Shown piece after piece: positions 63,875-64,000 of a stretch of DNA of 64,000 nucleotides (position 1 is its first letter; each line of letters starts with the position of its first letter). Source of the DNA: Anomaloglossus baeobatrachus (Eukaryota > Chordata > Amphibia > Anura > Aromobatidae); contig NC_134357.1 of assembly GCF_048569485.1 (NCBI RefSeq), positions 111,212,744 through 111,276,743 on the forward strand, read 5' to 3'. Below the pieces are notes generated by a model, which ran no database searches, was not told the DNA's origin, and saw only the letters and a program-made list of their open reading frames with translations. The position numbers and the translations under genes are program-made.

Positions 63875-64000
63875 GTCTTTTCTCTGACGCCTCATTGGGG
63901 GACACAGGACCATGGGTGTTATGCTGCCTATCCATAGGAGGACACTAAGTAGATGCAAAAGCATAGCTCCTCCTCTGCAGTATACACCCCCTGGCCGGGC
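63875..64000 (+). mobile_element. Left terminus of a fourth DIRS-like element (cut by window edge)
   Basis: CATTGGGGGACACAGGACCA then TGGGTGTTATGCTGCC, GGAGGACACTAAGTAGATGC, AGCTCCTCCTCTGCAG and TATACACCCCCTGG follow the same plan as the left terminal repeats of A, B and C (T-rich start, GGGAGACCCAGAC-like block, GGGTGTATAG, GGAGGMCRCACAAAG, CTCCTCCC, TATACACCCC). The sequence is diverged, suggesting a third subfamily. It would lie in NOC3L intron 4, sense to the gene. State and extent are unknown. Confidence 0.65.

Noticed and set aside
1-64000. tRNA, rRNA or other structured RNA genes
   Set aside because: I looked for the tRNA B-box (GGTTCGANTCC) and found only chance matches in repeats. 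A covariance-model scan would be needed to exclude small RNAs.

Overview
The window is vertebrate nuclear DNA, most likely from an anuran amphibian with a large, transposon-rich genome. Two host genes can be read from spliced exons. The first is the 3' half of TBC1D12 (+ strand, five coding exons between 1090 and 37967). The second is the 5' part of NOC3L (+ strand, four coding exons between 57128 and 62823, continuing past the right edge). The two genes are also neighbours in human, which supports both identifications. Dense TTAA-flanked and TWA-flanked MITEs, L2-clade LINE tails ending in (ATT)n, and DIRS retroelements fit a frog. The species cannot be named from sequence alone.

Layout. 1-38.3 kb is TBC1D12: exons at 1090-1161, 5065-5193, 21814-21923, 24058-24316 and 37902-37967 encode the C-terminal 212 residues of the TBC domain protein. 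Its introns are packed with repeats. The 16.6 kb intron holds a Harbinger-like element carrying a 1 kb C-rich minisatellite (6.0-7.8 kb), a TTAA-flanked element with two internal tandem arrays (8.1-18.3 kb), and inside that a DIRS element (A, 10.3-16.6 kb). The 13.6 kb last intron is almost entirely one nested stack: a T2/Kolobok-like MITE split by DIRS element C (25.8-37.6 kb), itself split by DIRS element B (28.3-34.4 kb). 38.3-56.9 kb is the intergenic space, or partly a long TBC1D12 3' UTR; it holds no convincing gene but many palindromic MITEs, a TG-rich minisatellite and a 22-bp G tract. 56.9-64 kb is the NOC3L promoter and first four exons, with a 23/18-bp minisatellite in intron 1, several MITEs, and the left terminus of a fourth DIRS-like element cut off by the window edge.

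Biology. TBC1D12 is a TBC (Rab-GAP fold) protein reported to bind Rab11 on recycling endosomes; NOC3L is a nucleolar protein of the NOC2-NOC3 complex in 60S ribosome maturation. They share no evident pathway; their adjacency is a synteny block. The most notable material is the DIRS family: tyrosine-recombinase retroelements with inverted terminal repeats and an internal complementary region that matches the joined ends. Three independent insertions all sit in short pyrimidine T-tracts resembling the joint. All three lie sense to the host gene and end in an arrangement that looks like a ready-made cassette exon. They also share a long second open frame over the reverse transcriptase. These points are inferences from reading alone. 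Retroelements are described here only as fossils: name, extent, parts, rough age and approximate state.
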